64,000 nt of DNA from UBA7662 sp943369355. GTDB taxonomy: Bacteria > Bacteroidota > Bacteroidia > UBA7662. The notes beneath the pieces are model-generated. The model saw only the letters and a list, made by a program, of their open reading frames with translations. It searched no databases and was not told the DNA's origin. Below are positions 18,209-26,104 of this stretch, piece after piece (within the stretch, counting starts at the first letter, position 1; each line of letters starts with the position of its first letter). The position numbers were made by a program, and so were the translations under genes. The DNA lies in assembly GCA_943369355.1 (NCBI GenBank), contig CALRMX020000002.1, forward strand, positions 372,001 through 436,000, in the 5' to 3' direction.

Positions 18209-18955
18209 ATGTCTCCATCTCCATTCGAAAGCCGTTTGAAATTGCTCGAACTCCGCTACCGCAACTTACAAAGGCTGTTTCTCTTAACTCTTCTCACCTT
18301 TGGCGGTCTGGCACTGGGTTGGTGGCTTAATCCATCGGTTCATTTCAACCTGATCAGGGCCAAAGGGATAATACTCGAAGACCAAAACGGGCGGGATCGT
18401 ATACTCATCGGAGCACCTATCCCTTTTTCCAAACACCGTGTACGTACCGATACAGCTGCAGTAAGGAAATATTGGTCGGGGGCATACGAAGGCATTGAAG
18501 ACGACTACATGGAATGGTATCAAAGCTATAAGCATGACGCCAACGGTGTAGTAGTACTCAATGAGCAGGGTTTTGATCGCATTCAACTAGGCGATGAACT
18601 TTCTGACCCCAACTCAGGCAAACGCCAGTTTAGCGTTGCTGGTTTGTTGTGGAACGATCCGTACGGTTGGGAGTTAGGTGGTGCTGGAGTTAACACAGCT
18701 GCCGACGGTAAATCGCGCTCGGTAATCGGTTTAGACGATGGCCAAGGAGAGGCCGTTCACCTGATGGCGCTGGAAGACGGTACGAAAGGTTTAGTCATAG
18801 GTGGCGAGAGAGGACGTTTACTCCTGGGCATGTCGCCAGCACAAGGGAATTGGTTCCAAAACCAGGCGCCGTATACCGGATTTAGGTTTTTTGATCCACA
18901 GGGCAAATTACGCTGGCAACAAACGATTGACAGTACGGGCGTTCCCACGAAGTAG
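18209..18955 (+). CDS. Membrane-anchored hypothetical protein with GxDRIxIG-type repeats
   Basis: The 248-residue protein has one transmembrane segment at about 23-42 after a basic N-terminus. The rest is a series of short beta units of similar pattern: GIILEDQNGRDRILIG, VVLNEQGFDRIQLG, SRSVIGLDDGQGEAVHLM and GLVIGGERGRLLLG. I do not recognise a family. It probably faces the periplasm. It stands alone between carbohydrate genes, with no clear operon. Confidence 0.65.
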   Translation: MSPSPFESRLKLLELRYRNLQRLFLLTLLTFGGLALGWWLNPSVHFNLIRAKGIILEDQNGRDRILIGAPIPFSKHRVRTDTAAVRKYWSGAYEGIEDDYMEWYQSYKHDANGVVVLNEQGFDRIQLGDELSDPNSGKRQFSVAGLLWNDPYGWELGGAGVNTAADGKSRSVIGLDDGQGEAVHLMALEDGTKGLVIGGERGRLLLGMSPAQGNWFQNQAPYTGFRFFDPQGKLRWQQTIDSTGVPTK

Positions 18956-19091
18956 CCAAGGAAGTTTGAATCCTAGGGCGCTGAGTTCAAAGAGTACGGA
19001 AGTAAATACTTTGAGCAGCTGCATTGGGCAGTTGCGACTGCTAAAATGTACCGAAGTTTGTAGTCTGTGCAGTGTGACTTAACTTGCATGC

Positions 19092-20477
19092 ATGAAAATC
19101 GTCAGCTTCCTCTTCCTCGCAATTAGTTTATTGGCCTGCCAGCCTAAAGCTGGGCAAGCACAAATCCGACTCGATAGCACCCTGCTCACTGTCGATACCG
19201 TGATCAGCGGCATTGATATCCCTTGGGAAATTAGCTGGGGGCCCGACAACCACATCTGGATGACCGAACGGTATGGACGTATCAGCCGGGTGAATCCGAC
19301 CACCGGGCAGCAGCAGGTGCTCGCAACTTTAACCGACGTAACAGCCCAAAGTGAATCGGGCCTACTGGGGCTAGTGTTACACCCCAATTTTGTAGATACC
19401 CCTTGGGTTTTTGTCGCCTATACGTACAGCTTGGGCAATGCGATCTACGAACGTATAATTCGGCTCAATTACCAAAACAACCTGTTGGTAAGAGCCGACA
19501 CACTGATGGAAGCTATACCGGGAAACAGCACCCACAACGGCGCTCGCCTCCTCATTACGCCCGATCGTAAATTGTTGGTGACCACTGGCGACGCGCAAAA
19601 CACCAGTTCGCCGCAAAATTTAAGCAGCGCCAACGGCAAAGTACTCCGCTTCAATCTCGACGGCTCTATTCCCGACGATAATCCCAACCCACAGTCGCCC
19701 GTTTGGAGTTTTGGTCACCGCAATGCGCAGGGATTACTCCTGCATCCCAACGGCCTCATTTATTCGAGCGAACACGGCCCCTCGAGCGACGATGAGTTGA
19801 ACATCATTTACCGCAACAGGAACTACGGTTGGCCGAATGTGGTGGGTCCCTGCGATGCCCAAAACGAGCTGTTTTTTTGTGCTACGAATAATGTGGCGGA
19901 GCCCATCGCTTGGTGGACGCCCACTACCGCCGTAAGCGACCTCATCTGGTACGACCACCCGTCAATTCCCGAGTTCCGGAATCGTATTTTACTTACCACC
20001 CTCAAAGACAAAGAGCTTTACGTGATGCAGTTGAATGCTGCGGGCGATTCGGTTTTGAGCCAACGAATTTTTCTCACCAATCGGTTTGGCCGCCTGCGCG
20101 ACATCTGCACCGATGCGTCGGGCGCCATTTATTTAGCCACTAATGGCCAAAACTGGTTCAACGATGCTCCATTTACCCATTCAATTATTCGTCTCAGAAA
20201 TACCAATTGGAACCCAAACACTTCGGTAGCGCCAAACGACCGAGGCATGGGCATCAAGCTATACGGTAACCCACTTTCGCCCGATAGTAAATTGGTTTTG
20301 CCCGAAAAGGCATGGGGAAGCAGCTACCGCTTGCGCGACTTAAGTGGCCGTACGGTGCTGGAAGGACTAGCCGAGACAGCCGAAATGTACCCACACAACT
20401 GGCCTATTGCTGCCGGAACGTATTTGTTGGAGTTTCAAAAAGGTACGCAGCAGCAATCGTTCAAATTGATACGATAG
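19092..20477 (+). CDS. PQQ-dependent sugar dehydrogenase with type IX sorting domain
   Basis: The 461-residue protein has a six-bladed propeller of the glucose/sorbosone dehydrogenase family, with IPWEISWGPD, SESGLLGLVLHP, GHRNAQGLLLHP and SSEHGPSSDDELN. Residues about 390-461 form a type A sorting domain (KLYGNPLSPDSKL, YRLRDLSGRTV, GTYLLEFQ) for secretion by the type IX system. The N-terminus could be a lipoprotein signal (LLAC) or an ordinary signal cut after GQAQ; the sorting domain favours the second. It probably oxidises sugars at the cell surface. Confidence 0.88.
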   Translation: MKIVSFLFLAISLLACQPKAGQAQIRLDSTLLTVDTVISGIDIPWEISWGPDNHIWMTERYGRISRVNPTTGQQQVLATLTDVTAQSESGLLGLVLHPNFVDTPWVFVAYTYSLGNAIYERIIRLNYQNNLLVRADTLMEAIPGNSTHNGARLLITPDRKLLVTTGDAQNTSSPQNLSSANGKVLRFNLDGSIPDDNPNPQSPVWSFGHRNAQGLLLHPNGLIYSSEHGPSSDDELNIIYRNRNYGWPNVVGPCDAQNELFFCATNNVAEPIAWWTPTTAVSDLIWYDHPSIPEFRNRILLTTLKDKELYVMQLNAAGDSVLSQRIFLTNRFGRLRDICTDASGAIYLATNGQNWFNDAPFTHSIIRLRNTNWNPNTSVAPNDRGMGIKLYGNPLSPDSKLVLPEKAWGSSYRLRDLSGRTVLEGLAETAEMYPHNWPIAAGTYLLEFQKGTQQQSFKLIR

Positions 20478-20478
20478 C

Positions 20479-20916
20479 CTAACTTTTCGCTTGGGCAGTT
20501 TTTAATAGGTTTGAGCTGCCTTTCACCAAGAGGGTGGTTCGATCGGCATTCCACAATTCGCACCAGGCCGCAACCAGTGTTTTTCCACGTCGGGTGATGC
20601 CTGTTACGGCGATCACCACTTCGCCTTCTTTGGCTGGAGCAAAATAGTCGATGTAATTGTTCAGTGTCACATAAAAGTGGGTGTCGCCAAGCGAGTAAAT
20701 GGTGGCTCCGATGGCGTCGTCTACCATGGCGGCACTTATTCCACCGTGCAAGATACCTACCGGATTGAGCCATTCGGGTCGAACGGTATATTTTAATTCG
20801 AGAGCGCCCTCGGCAGCATGGAGGAGTATGGGGTTGAGCCAACGCATGACGGGAGAAGGCGAATGGCGGGCGTCGCGGCCGAGCTGCGACAGCAAAAGAT
20901 CAAGTGCTGAATTCAT
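20479..20916 (-). CDS. PaaI-family hotdog thioesterase
   Basis: A 145-residue single hotdog domain. The active-site region GILHGGISAAMVDDAIG matches PaaI-type acyl-CoA thioesterases, with the HGG and the downstream acidic residue. It is cytoplasmic. It follows the TetR gene after 5 bp and is probably co-transcribed with it, so TetR may control acyl-CoA release. It is not linked to the paa cluster at 59-62 kb. Confidence 0.87.
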   Translation of the reverse strand: MNSALDLLLSQLGRDARHSPSPVMRWLNPILLHAAEGALELKYTVRPEWLNPVGILHGGISAAMVDDAIGATIYSLGDTHFYVTLNNYIDYFAPAKEGEVVIAVTGITRRGKTLVAAWCELWNADRTTLLVKGSSNLLKTAQAKS

Positions 20917-20921
20917 CTAAA

Positions 20922-21479
20922 TTATCGAATGAGGAGTTGGTCGAGCCAACGTTGCGAAATGTCGCCGATGAGGTCGTTTCCGGCAAGCCTTTGAAGTTGT
21001 AAACCCCCTACCATGCTTGCCAAGATGAGTTGGGATACTTGACCTGCTTTACCGTCGAAATCCATTTCTTCTTTTTTTCGGCCCTCTTTTAAGGTGGTTC
21101 TGAGCCATTCGCGTATATGTTCGCTTAGCTCCTGGGTTGCAGCCGCCAAAGGAGCGCCTAAACTGCTAATTTCCGAACCTAACGCCCCAAGGATACAAAT
21201 TTGGCCATTTTCGCCTTGTTCGGCATAATAACTAAAAAACCAGCGTAGGCGTTGCGCGGGGTTCAAGCCTTCTACTGCTTTTTCGAATGCCATAAATTGC
21301 TCTTTTTGTTGTTTTACAACGGCCTCACCAAGTGCGCTTTTGTTGCTAAAGTGGTAGTGTATTGACGCCGTTTTTAAGCCAGTAAGCTTGGCGAGCTGAT
21401 GAAAACTGAAAGCATTGTATCCATGTTGCCGAATGTGGGTATCGGAGAGGGCGATTAAGCGTAATGCAGTAGGGTTCAT
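20922..21479 (-). CDS. TetR-family transcriptional regulator
   Basis: The 185-residue protein has an N-terminal TetR helix-turn-helix (FSFHQLAKLTGLKTASIHYHFSNKSAL) and a variable ligand domain. The start at ATG 21479 is preferred to 21494, because a candidate -7 box (TATATTTC on the minus strand, 21484-21491) covers the codons between them. An imperfect inverted repeat at 21498-21513 could be its operator. It precedes the PaaI-type thioesterase gene. Confidence 0.87.
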   Translation of the reverse strand: MNPTALRLIALSDTHIRQHGYNAFSFHQLAKLTGLKTASIHYHFSNKSALGEAVVKQQKEQFMAFEKAVEGLNPAQRLRWFFSYYAEQGENGQICILGALGSEISSLGAPLAAATQELSEHIREWLRTTLKEGRKKEEMDFDGKAGQVSQLILASMVGGLQLQRLAGNDLIGDISQRWLDQLLIR

Positions 21480-21497
21480 GGCCGAAATATACAAAAA

Positions 21498-21513
21498 CCT
21501 ATTAGTTGATAGG
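21498..21513. promoter_or_regulatory. Possible TetR operator
   Basis: The repeat CCTAT-N6-ATAGG lies between the preceding gene's stop and the TetR start, just upstream of the -7-like box. It matches what is expected of an autoregulatory site, but the arms are only 5 bp. Confidence 0.35.
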
Positions 21514-21969
21514 GGCGGTGATGTTTTTAACTTTTTTGTAGCCTATATGTCGCGCTTTCTCAGCTCCTTGCACATTCGATAAGGTAACAGCCAGCGAATC
21601 GGCTTTAGGAAATTCGTATACAATACGTTGAGGGTATTGATTACCTACATTTTCAAAAACCCATCGTTTATCATCGAAGTGCGTTAAGGAGAATAAAACA
21701 GCTGGTTTAGGGTCGGGATGAAGCCTGCGAAACTCAAAGTAATACTGTCCGCGAAATGCATAAATACCCATGAATTCGGTAAGCAAGGTGTCGGATCCTT
21801 GAAGATGATAAGCAAGACCTTGTAAGCGGCCATTGGCTTGTTGGCGCCATTCTTCGAGAAGCTCAGCTTGGTCGTTATTCGTACGCCAAGTGCCAATCAC
21901 GGCCGAAAAATCACTTTCGGTGGTGCAACTTTGACCTAAAGCCACGAGACAAATGAGCCAACGGAACAT
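21502..21969 (-). CDS. Hypothetical lipoprotein, DUF6265-like
   Basis: The 155-residue product starts at ATG 21969 (MFRWLICLV), giving a short signal with cysteine in GQSC. The longer frame from 22044 is rejected because a good promoter (21973-22004) lies inside it. The mature part resembles the DUF6265 domain, with IGTWRT, LLEEWRQ.NGRLQG and WVFENVGNQYPQRIVYE. The function is unknown. The TetR gene follows 22 bp downstream on the same strand. Confidence 0.72.
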   Translation of the reverse strand: MFRWLICLVALGQSCTTESDFSAVIGTWRTNNDQAELLEEWRQQANGRLQGLAYHLQGSDTLLTEFMGIYAFRGQYYFEFRRLHPDPKPAVLFSLTHFDDKRWVFENVGNQYPQRIVYEFPKADSLAVTLSNVQGAEKARHIGYKKVKNITAPIN

Positions 21970-21972
21970 GGT

Positions 21973-22004
21973 GAAAAATAGAGTTTTTGATTCTAAAACG
22001 CAAA
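21973..22004 (-). promoter_or_regulatory. Bacteroidota-type promoter for the DUF6265-like gene
   Basis: On the minus strand TTTG (22001-22004), a 20-bp spacer and TATTTTTC (21973-21980) match the -33/-7 consensus well. The -7 box ends 3 nt before the ATG at 21969, so the mRNA would be leaderless. Confidence 0.65.
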
Positions 22005-22122
22005 CCACTGTATGACATTTACAGGGAAAGTAATATGACAACATTAAAGTATGCTAAAAGAAGACCTGAATTCAGCCATAAAACGGGGGCTTTTCTTATA
22101 TTTCCGTTCTTAATTTAGGATC

Positions 22123-22761
22123 ATGCGTAACCGTTCACTCAGTTTAATTTTGTTTTTTACGTTTCTCAGTTCGTTCGCTCTCGCTCAAGCCTTCGAAGGG
22201 CAACTTGTATACGAGCGTTTGATGAAAAATAAAAAGGGCGAGACCTCAGAAACACGGCGTACCGACTATTTGGTGAAAGCAGGCAAGCTGAGAATCAATC
22301 ATTACGACAATCCTAGTACTACAGTGCCTTCGCTGAGTTACATTCATCTGAGCGATGGCCGACTGCTTGCCTTAGCAGGTGGCGATAACGACCGTTCGGC
22401 TACCGATACTCCGCTCGAACCTCTAGCTCCAGGAGTGAAGGCGCTCGCGGTAGTTAAAAAGACGGGAAATACGAAGACGATTCAAGGTAAAAGCTGCGTG
22501 GAGGTGGTTACTACCTACGATGCTTTGGAAATTACCGCTTGGGTGATGGCGGCCAATATCGATTATAATGCCTTGATAGCACCCATTGTAGGTATCCAGG
22601 AAGGATTGCTTCCGGATGGCATGAAGGGTATTCCGCTTGAATTAACCTTTAAATCAAATGGCAAAGTGGTGTATACCTTGGTTGCACAACGGATTACCCC
22701 ACGCAAACTCGAAAATATTGAGTTCCAACTGCCCGCAGGTATCCGCTTACAACGCCTCTAA
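22123..22761 (+). CDS. Hypothetical secreted protein
   Basis: The 212-residue product has a signal peptide (1-21, ending ALAQ). The mature sequence is beta-rich and resembles DUF4412-like or GLPGLI-like envelope proteins, with FEGQLVYERLMKNK, YLVKAGKLRI, NTKTIQGKSCVEV and LEITAWVMA. I am not certain of the family. It converges with the metal permease gene and overlaps its end by 4 nt. Confidence 0.6.
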   Translation: MRNRSLSLILFFTFLSSFALAQAFEGQLVYERLMKNKKGETSETRRTDYLVKAGKLRINHYDNPSTTVPSLSYIHLSDGRLLALAGGDNDRSATDTPLEPLAPGVKALAVVKKTGNTKTIQGKSCVEVVTTYDALEITAWVMAANIDYNALIAPIVGIQEGLLPDGMKGIPLELTFKSNGKVVYTLVAQRITPRKLENIEFQLPAGIRLQRL

Positions 22762-24248
22762 TTAATCCGAACCACGAGCACTTTCGTTGCCAATGTGCGC
22801 TCAATACGTATGAGCTGATTTGCTGTTTGTAGTTCTAGATGCTCCGTCGCCGCCTGGGATAGCTCAATCAAATTGTTCGGGTGAATGCCTAACTTCCACA
22901 AACCACTGGTGATTTTATCGTCGCTTTGTTCGGTTGCCACCAGCGCCTTTTCTCCTAAACGTAAGTCGGATAAGTAAATGGTTTCACGAGCCCGTTGAGG
23001 AATTGGAGAGCCATGCGGGTCAAACTTGGGATAGCCCAGTTGTTCCTCTACTTCTTGCACAAATTTTACGGGTAATCGGTGTTCGAAGGCTTCGGCCTGA
23101 TCGTGAATTTGATCTTGTTCTAGTCCTAATTCCCGCGAAAGATACGTTTCCCATAGGCGGTGCGCTCGTATAAGTTCATAGGCCCTTTTTTTACCAGCAA
23201 GGGTTAGGTCAAACTTGTTTCCCTTTACCACGGTCAGTCCACGTTTGGTCAATTGCCGAAGCGCTGTTTGTATCTCGCTATTCGATTTTTGAAGTTTGGC
23301 CGAAAGTATGGCGATATCGGTTTCGCTGCTTTCTTTTTGTTTCAGGGCAGCCTTTAGTACATCTTCAAGATTCGTTTCTCGCAACCGACGACGTTTTTGC
23401 ACCCATTGTACAAATAAGCCTTTTTTCGGCGCGAAGAATACCGCTAGGCCATACAAAAATGCTCCAACCAAGGTCATAGCGGGACCAGGGGTGGTTTCGA
23501 GCAGAATAGCGATGAGCAATCCGGCCACACTACTGATAATGCCTACGGCAGCAGCTATCCATAACATCCGATTGAGCCTACTGGTAAGTAGGTAGGCAGT
23601 AGATGCGGGAATTATGAGCATGGCAACGACCAAGATTACGCCTACCGATTGCAAGGAAGCAACAATTGCAAAGCTCAATAACAGCATCAAAAAATAGTGC
23701 ATGAGGTTGGCATTGATGCCGCCCGTGCGGGCCATAACAGGTTGAAAGGTGGTGACAAAAAAGAAGCGGTAAAATGCGCTGATACACACCAAGGTGTAGA
23801 GGGTGATTAGGCCCGTTAGTCGCAGATCCATATTCGAAATGCCCAACACATTTCCGAAAAGGAAATCTTTCATGTCGAGGTGAACCCCTTCTTGACGAGT
23901 TACCTGACTAATTCCGATAATGCCCAAGGCAAACATGGCCGAGAATACGATACCGATGGCAGCATCTTCACGAGTTCGGGCATTCCGTTGGAGCCAGGTG
24001 ATTAAAATGGCTGCAAACAAGCCTGCGATGACCGACCCGACGAAAAATGCAAATACACTATGCCCGGCCACTAAAAACCCCGCCACAACTCCTGGCAATA
24101 TGGCGTGTGATAGCGCATCGCCAATGAGCGACATATGGCGGAGCACGATAAAACATCCCAACACCCCGCAGGTAATGCCTACCAGCAGGGAGGCCGCCAA
24201 CGCCCGTTGTGCGTAGGCATACGAAAACACGTCGATTAGCTGTTCCAT
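22758..24248 (-). CDS. Metal ABC permease fused to a MntR/DtxR-type repressor
   Basis: The 496-residue protein has two functions. Residues 1-275 form an ABC-3 family permease with eight or so membrane segments (IVLRHMSLIGDALSHAILPG near 34-53). Residues 293-420 form a DtxR-family repressor: winged helix (about 305-350), then RAHRLWETYL (H363, E367) and IHDQAEAFEH (H382, E386, E389, H390). Glutamate at 386, where IdeR/DtxR have cysteine, matches the manganese regulator MntR. A C-terminal SH3/FeoA-like domain follows. Its ATG overlaps the stop of the upstream gene by one base (TAATG). The repressor is tethered to the membrane by the fusion. Confidence 0.9.
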   Translation of the reverse strand: MEQLIDVFSYAYAQRALAASLLVGITCGVLGCFIVLRHMSLIGDALSHAILPGVVAGFLVAGHSVFAFFVGSVIAGLFAAILITWLQRNARTREDAAIGIVFSAMFALGIIGISQVTRQEGVHLDMKDFLFGNVLGISNMDLRLTGLITLYTLVCISAFYRFFFVTTFQPVMARTGGINANLMHYFLMLLLSFAIVASLQSVGVILVVAMLIIPASTAYLLTSRLNRMLWIAAAVGIISSVAGLLIAILLETTPGPAMTLVGAFLYGLAVFFAPKKGLFVQWVQKRRRLRETNLEDVLKAALKQKESSETDIAILSAKLQKSNSEIQTALRQLTKRGLTVVKGNKFDLTLAGKKRAYELIRAHRLWETYLSRELGLEQDQIHDQAEAFEHRLPVKFVQEVEEQLGYPKFDPHGSPIPQRARETIYLSDLRLGEKALVATEQSDDKITSGLWKLGIHPNNLIELSQAATEHLELQTANQLIRIERTLATKVLVVRIN

Positions 24249-25990
24249 TACGGTCGGTTTAAGGCTGCTGCAGTTTCATACAATGCTTGTGGTCCACTGA
24301 ACGTTCGTAGAATATTATCGTCGGTCATGACTTCGTTGGCCGGCCCAAAAGCAATTAGTCGGCGGTTTATCAAGATCAAATCGGTAAAGTAGTGGGTGGC
24401 TTTTGAAAGGTCGTGGTGGATGATGATGACCGTTTTGCCCGAAGCCACGAGTTTGCGGAGAATTTCCATTATTTTTTCCTCTGTGGTAATGTCTACACCC
24501 ACAAAAGGTTCGTCGAGGAAATACAGTTCTGCTTCTTGTGCAAGTGCACGAGCGATAAATACGCGCTGTTGTTGACCTCCCGATAGTTCAGAGATTTGTT
24601 TGTCGCGCAATGCCAAAATGTCGAGTTCGCGCAGTTTTTCGAGGGCCAATTGCCGGTCGTAGGCGTTTATTTTTTCAAAGGTCTTTTTGTGTGGGTATCT
24701 TCCCATCAATACAACATCCAATACTGTGGCTGGGAATTGCCAGTCGATTTCTTCTTTTTGTGGCACATAGGCGATAAAGGGCTGTAGTTCGGCAATGGGT
24801 CTACCTCCCAGGGTGATATGCCCTTGATCGGTATCAACTAAGCCTAGTATCGACTTGAATAAGGTGGATTTACCCGAACCGTTGGGGCCGATGAGTCCGT
24901 ATAATTTACCTGCAGAGAGTTGCAATCGGAAATTATTGAGGATTACCTTGTTGTCGTAAGCCACGGTCAAACCATGTACCTCGAGCGTATAGCCCGGTAC
25001 GAGCGAAGCTTTGGAGGTTTTTTGGATACCACGAGCTACCCAAACGAATGCAGCAGCCAAAAACGCCGCGATTATGCCTAGTAAGCCAAGTTCACGCCGT
25101 TGCAGTGCCGCTGGTCCTGTGGCGGTGAGGCCTTCGTACAATACTCGGGCGTTGTGTTCGAGCATCCCCAGGTACGAATCGGCTCCACTGCCTTTCGGTC
25201 CCATGCTATCGGCAAAAAGTTTACCTCCAATGCGTATTCCTGCATCGCCTGCCACCTGTTGCATCAGTTTGGGATTGATGGTGCTTTCTACAAAAATGGC
25301 GGGTAAGTCTTGTGCCGCTATGGTCGCGATGAGTTGTTGAAGGTCTTCCAAACGCACTTCTGCGTCGGTAGTGGTACCCAGGACACTAATTACGCTGAAA
25401 TTGTATCGATTACCGAAATAGCGGAAAGCGTCGTGCGAGGTGGCTATGATACGTTGCTTTTGGGGTACTGCGGCAAGCATCTGTTCAATTCGCTTGTCTA
25501 ATGCGGCCAACTGTTTGTCATAGCGGTCATACCTACTTTGCAGGCTATCGGCGTGCTCGGGAGCTAAACTCAAGAGCGCCTCGAAAGCATTTCTTAGATA
25601 AATACGGCCATAAGCTGGATTCATCCAGGCATGTGGGTCGTAACTATTGGCATGATCGGCGCTGCCAATAGGCACAATACCGGTTGTTAGCACGACCACT
25701 GGGGCATTGCTTCCGCTGTTTTGAATGAGTTTTTCGAGCCAGCCTTCTAGGTTCAGGCCATTCATGAGGATAAGATCGGCCTCCGCGATCTTCTGAGCAT
25801 CTCCCGGCACAGGTTCGTAGGTGTGCGGATCGCTGCCCACGGGTAACAACGATTCAACGACAAAGTCGTTCCCAGCAAGTTGTTGCGTGATATCGGCCAA
25901 AAAGCTCGTTGTAGCCAATACCCGCGGTGGCGTATGGGCAGCTAACTGCAAGCTTAAAACAAGGAAAAAGAGCGTTCCCCAAAATTTCAT
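24248..25990 (-). CDS. Metal-binding protein fused to ABC ATPase
   Basis: The 580-residue protein starts with a signal or anchor (1-18). A TroA/ZnuA-type binding protein spans about 22-290, with all four metal ligands in place: H56, H120, H186 and D261. A transmembrane segment (about 302-319) then leads to a cytoplasmic ABC ATPase with Walker A GPNGSGKST (368-376), signature LSGGQQQR (469-476), Walker B LYFLDEP (489-495) and H-loop HH (525-526). These two parts are normally separate proteins. With the downstream permease-repressor it makes a complete Mn/Fe/Zn importer in two genes. The candidate operator lies at 26008-26025. Confidence 0.93.
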   Translation of the reverse strand: MKFWGTLFFLVLSLQLAAHTPPRVLATTSFLADITQQLAGNDFVVESLLPVGSDPHTYEPVPGDAQKIAEADLILMNGLNLEGWLEKLIQNSGSNAPVVVLTTGIVPIGSADHANSYDPHAWMNPAYGRIYLRNAFEALLSLAPEHADSLQSRYDRYDKQLAALDKRIEQMLAAVPQKQRIIATSHDAFRYFGNRYNFSVISVLGTTTDAEVRLEDLQQLIATIAAQDLPAIFVESTINPKLMQQVAGDAGIRIGGKLFADSMGPKGSGADSYLGMLEHNARVLYEGLTATGPAALQRRELGLLGIIAAFLAAAFVWVARGIQKTSKASLVPGYTLEVHGLTVAYDNKVILNNFRLQLSAGKLYGLIGPNGSGKSTLFKSILGLVDTDQGHITLGGRPIAELQPFIAYVPQKEEIDWQFPATVLDVVLMGRYPHKKTFEKINAYDRQLALEKLRELDILALRDKQISELSGGQQQRVFIARALAQEAELYFLDEPFVGVDITTEEKIMEILRKLVASGKTVIIIHHDLSKATHYFTDLILINRRLIAFGPANEVMTDDNILRTFSGPQALYETAAALNRP

Positions 25991-25994
25991 GAAA

Positions 25995-26002
25995 CAAAGG
26001 TA
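25995..26002 (-). promoter_or_regulatory. -7 box of the metal transporter operon
   Basis: TACCTTTG on the minus strand matches TAnnTTTG exactly and ends 4 nt before the ATG at 25990, so the transcript is probably leaderless. Confidence 0.6.
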
Positions 26003-26007
26003 GTAGA

Positions 26008-26025
26008 TTTTAGATAAGCCTAAAA
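26008..26025. promoter_or_regulatory. Candidate DtxR/MntR-type operator
   Basis: TTTTAG and CTAAAA (perfect 6-bp arms, 6-nt centre) resemble the AT-rich, TTAGG/CCTAA-type sites of DtxR-family repressors. The site lies between the -33 and -7 regions of the metal transporter promoter. Binding by the fused repressor domain is inferred. Confidence 0.55.
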
Positions 26026-26057
26026 ATATATTTACGCAATACCTTAAAATCGGGCGA

Positions 26058-26089
26058 TTTGGTTATTTTCGACAATCAGCCTATTTTTC
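26058..26089 (+). promoter_or_regulatory. Bacteroidota-type promoter for the 2OG oxygenase gene
   Basis: TTTG (26058-26061), a 20-bp spacer and TATTTTTC (26082-26089) match the -33/-7 consensus. The ATG at 26105 lies 15 nt further on. Confidence 0.6.
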
Positions 26090-26104
26090 GCTTTTCGAAA
26101 CGCT

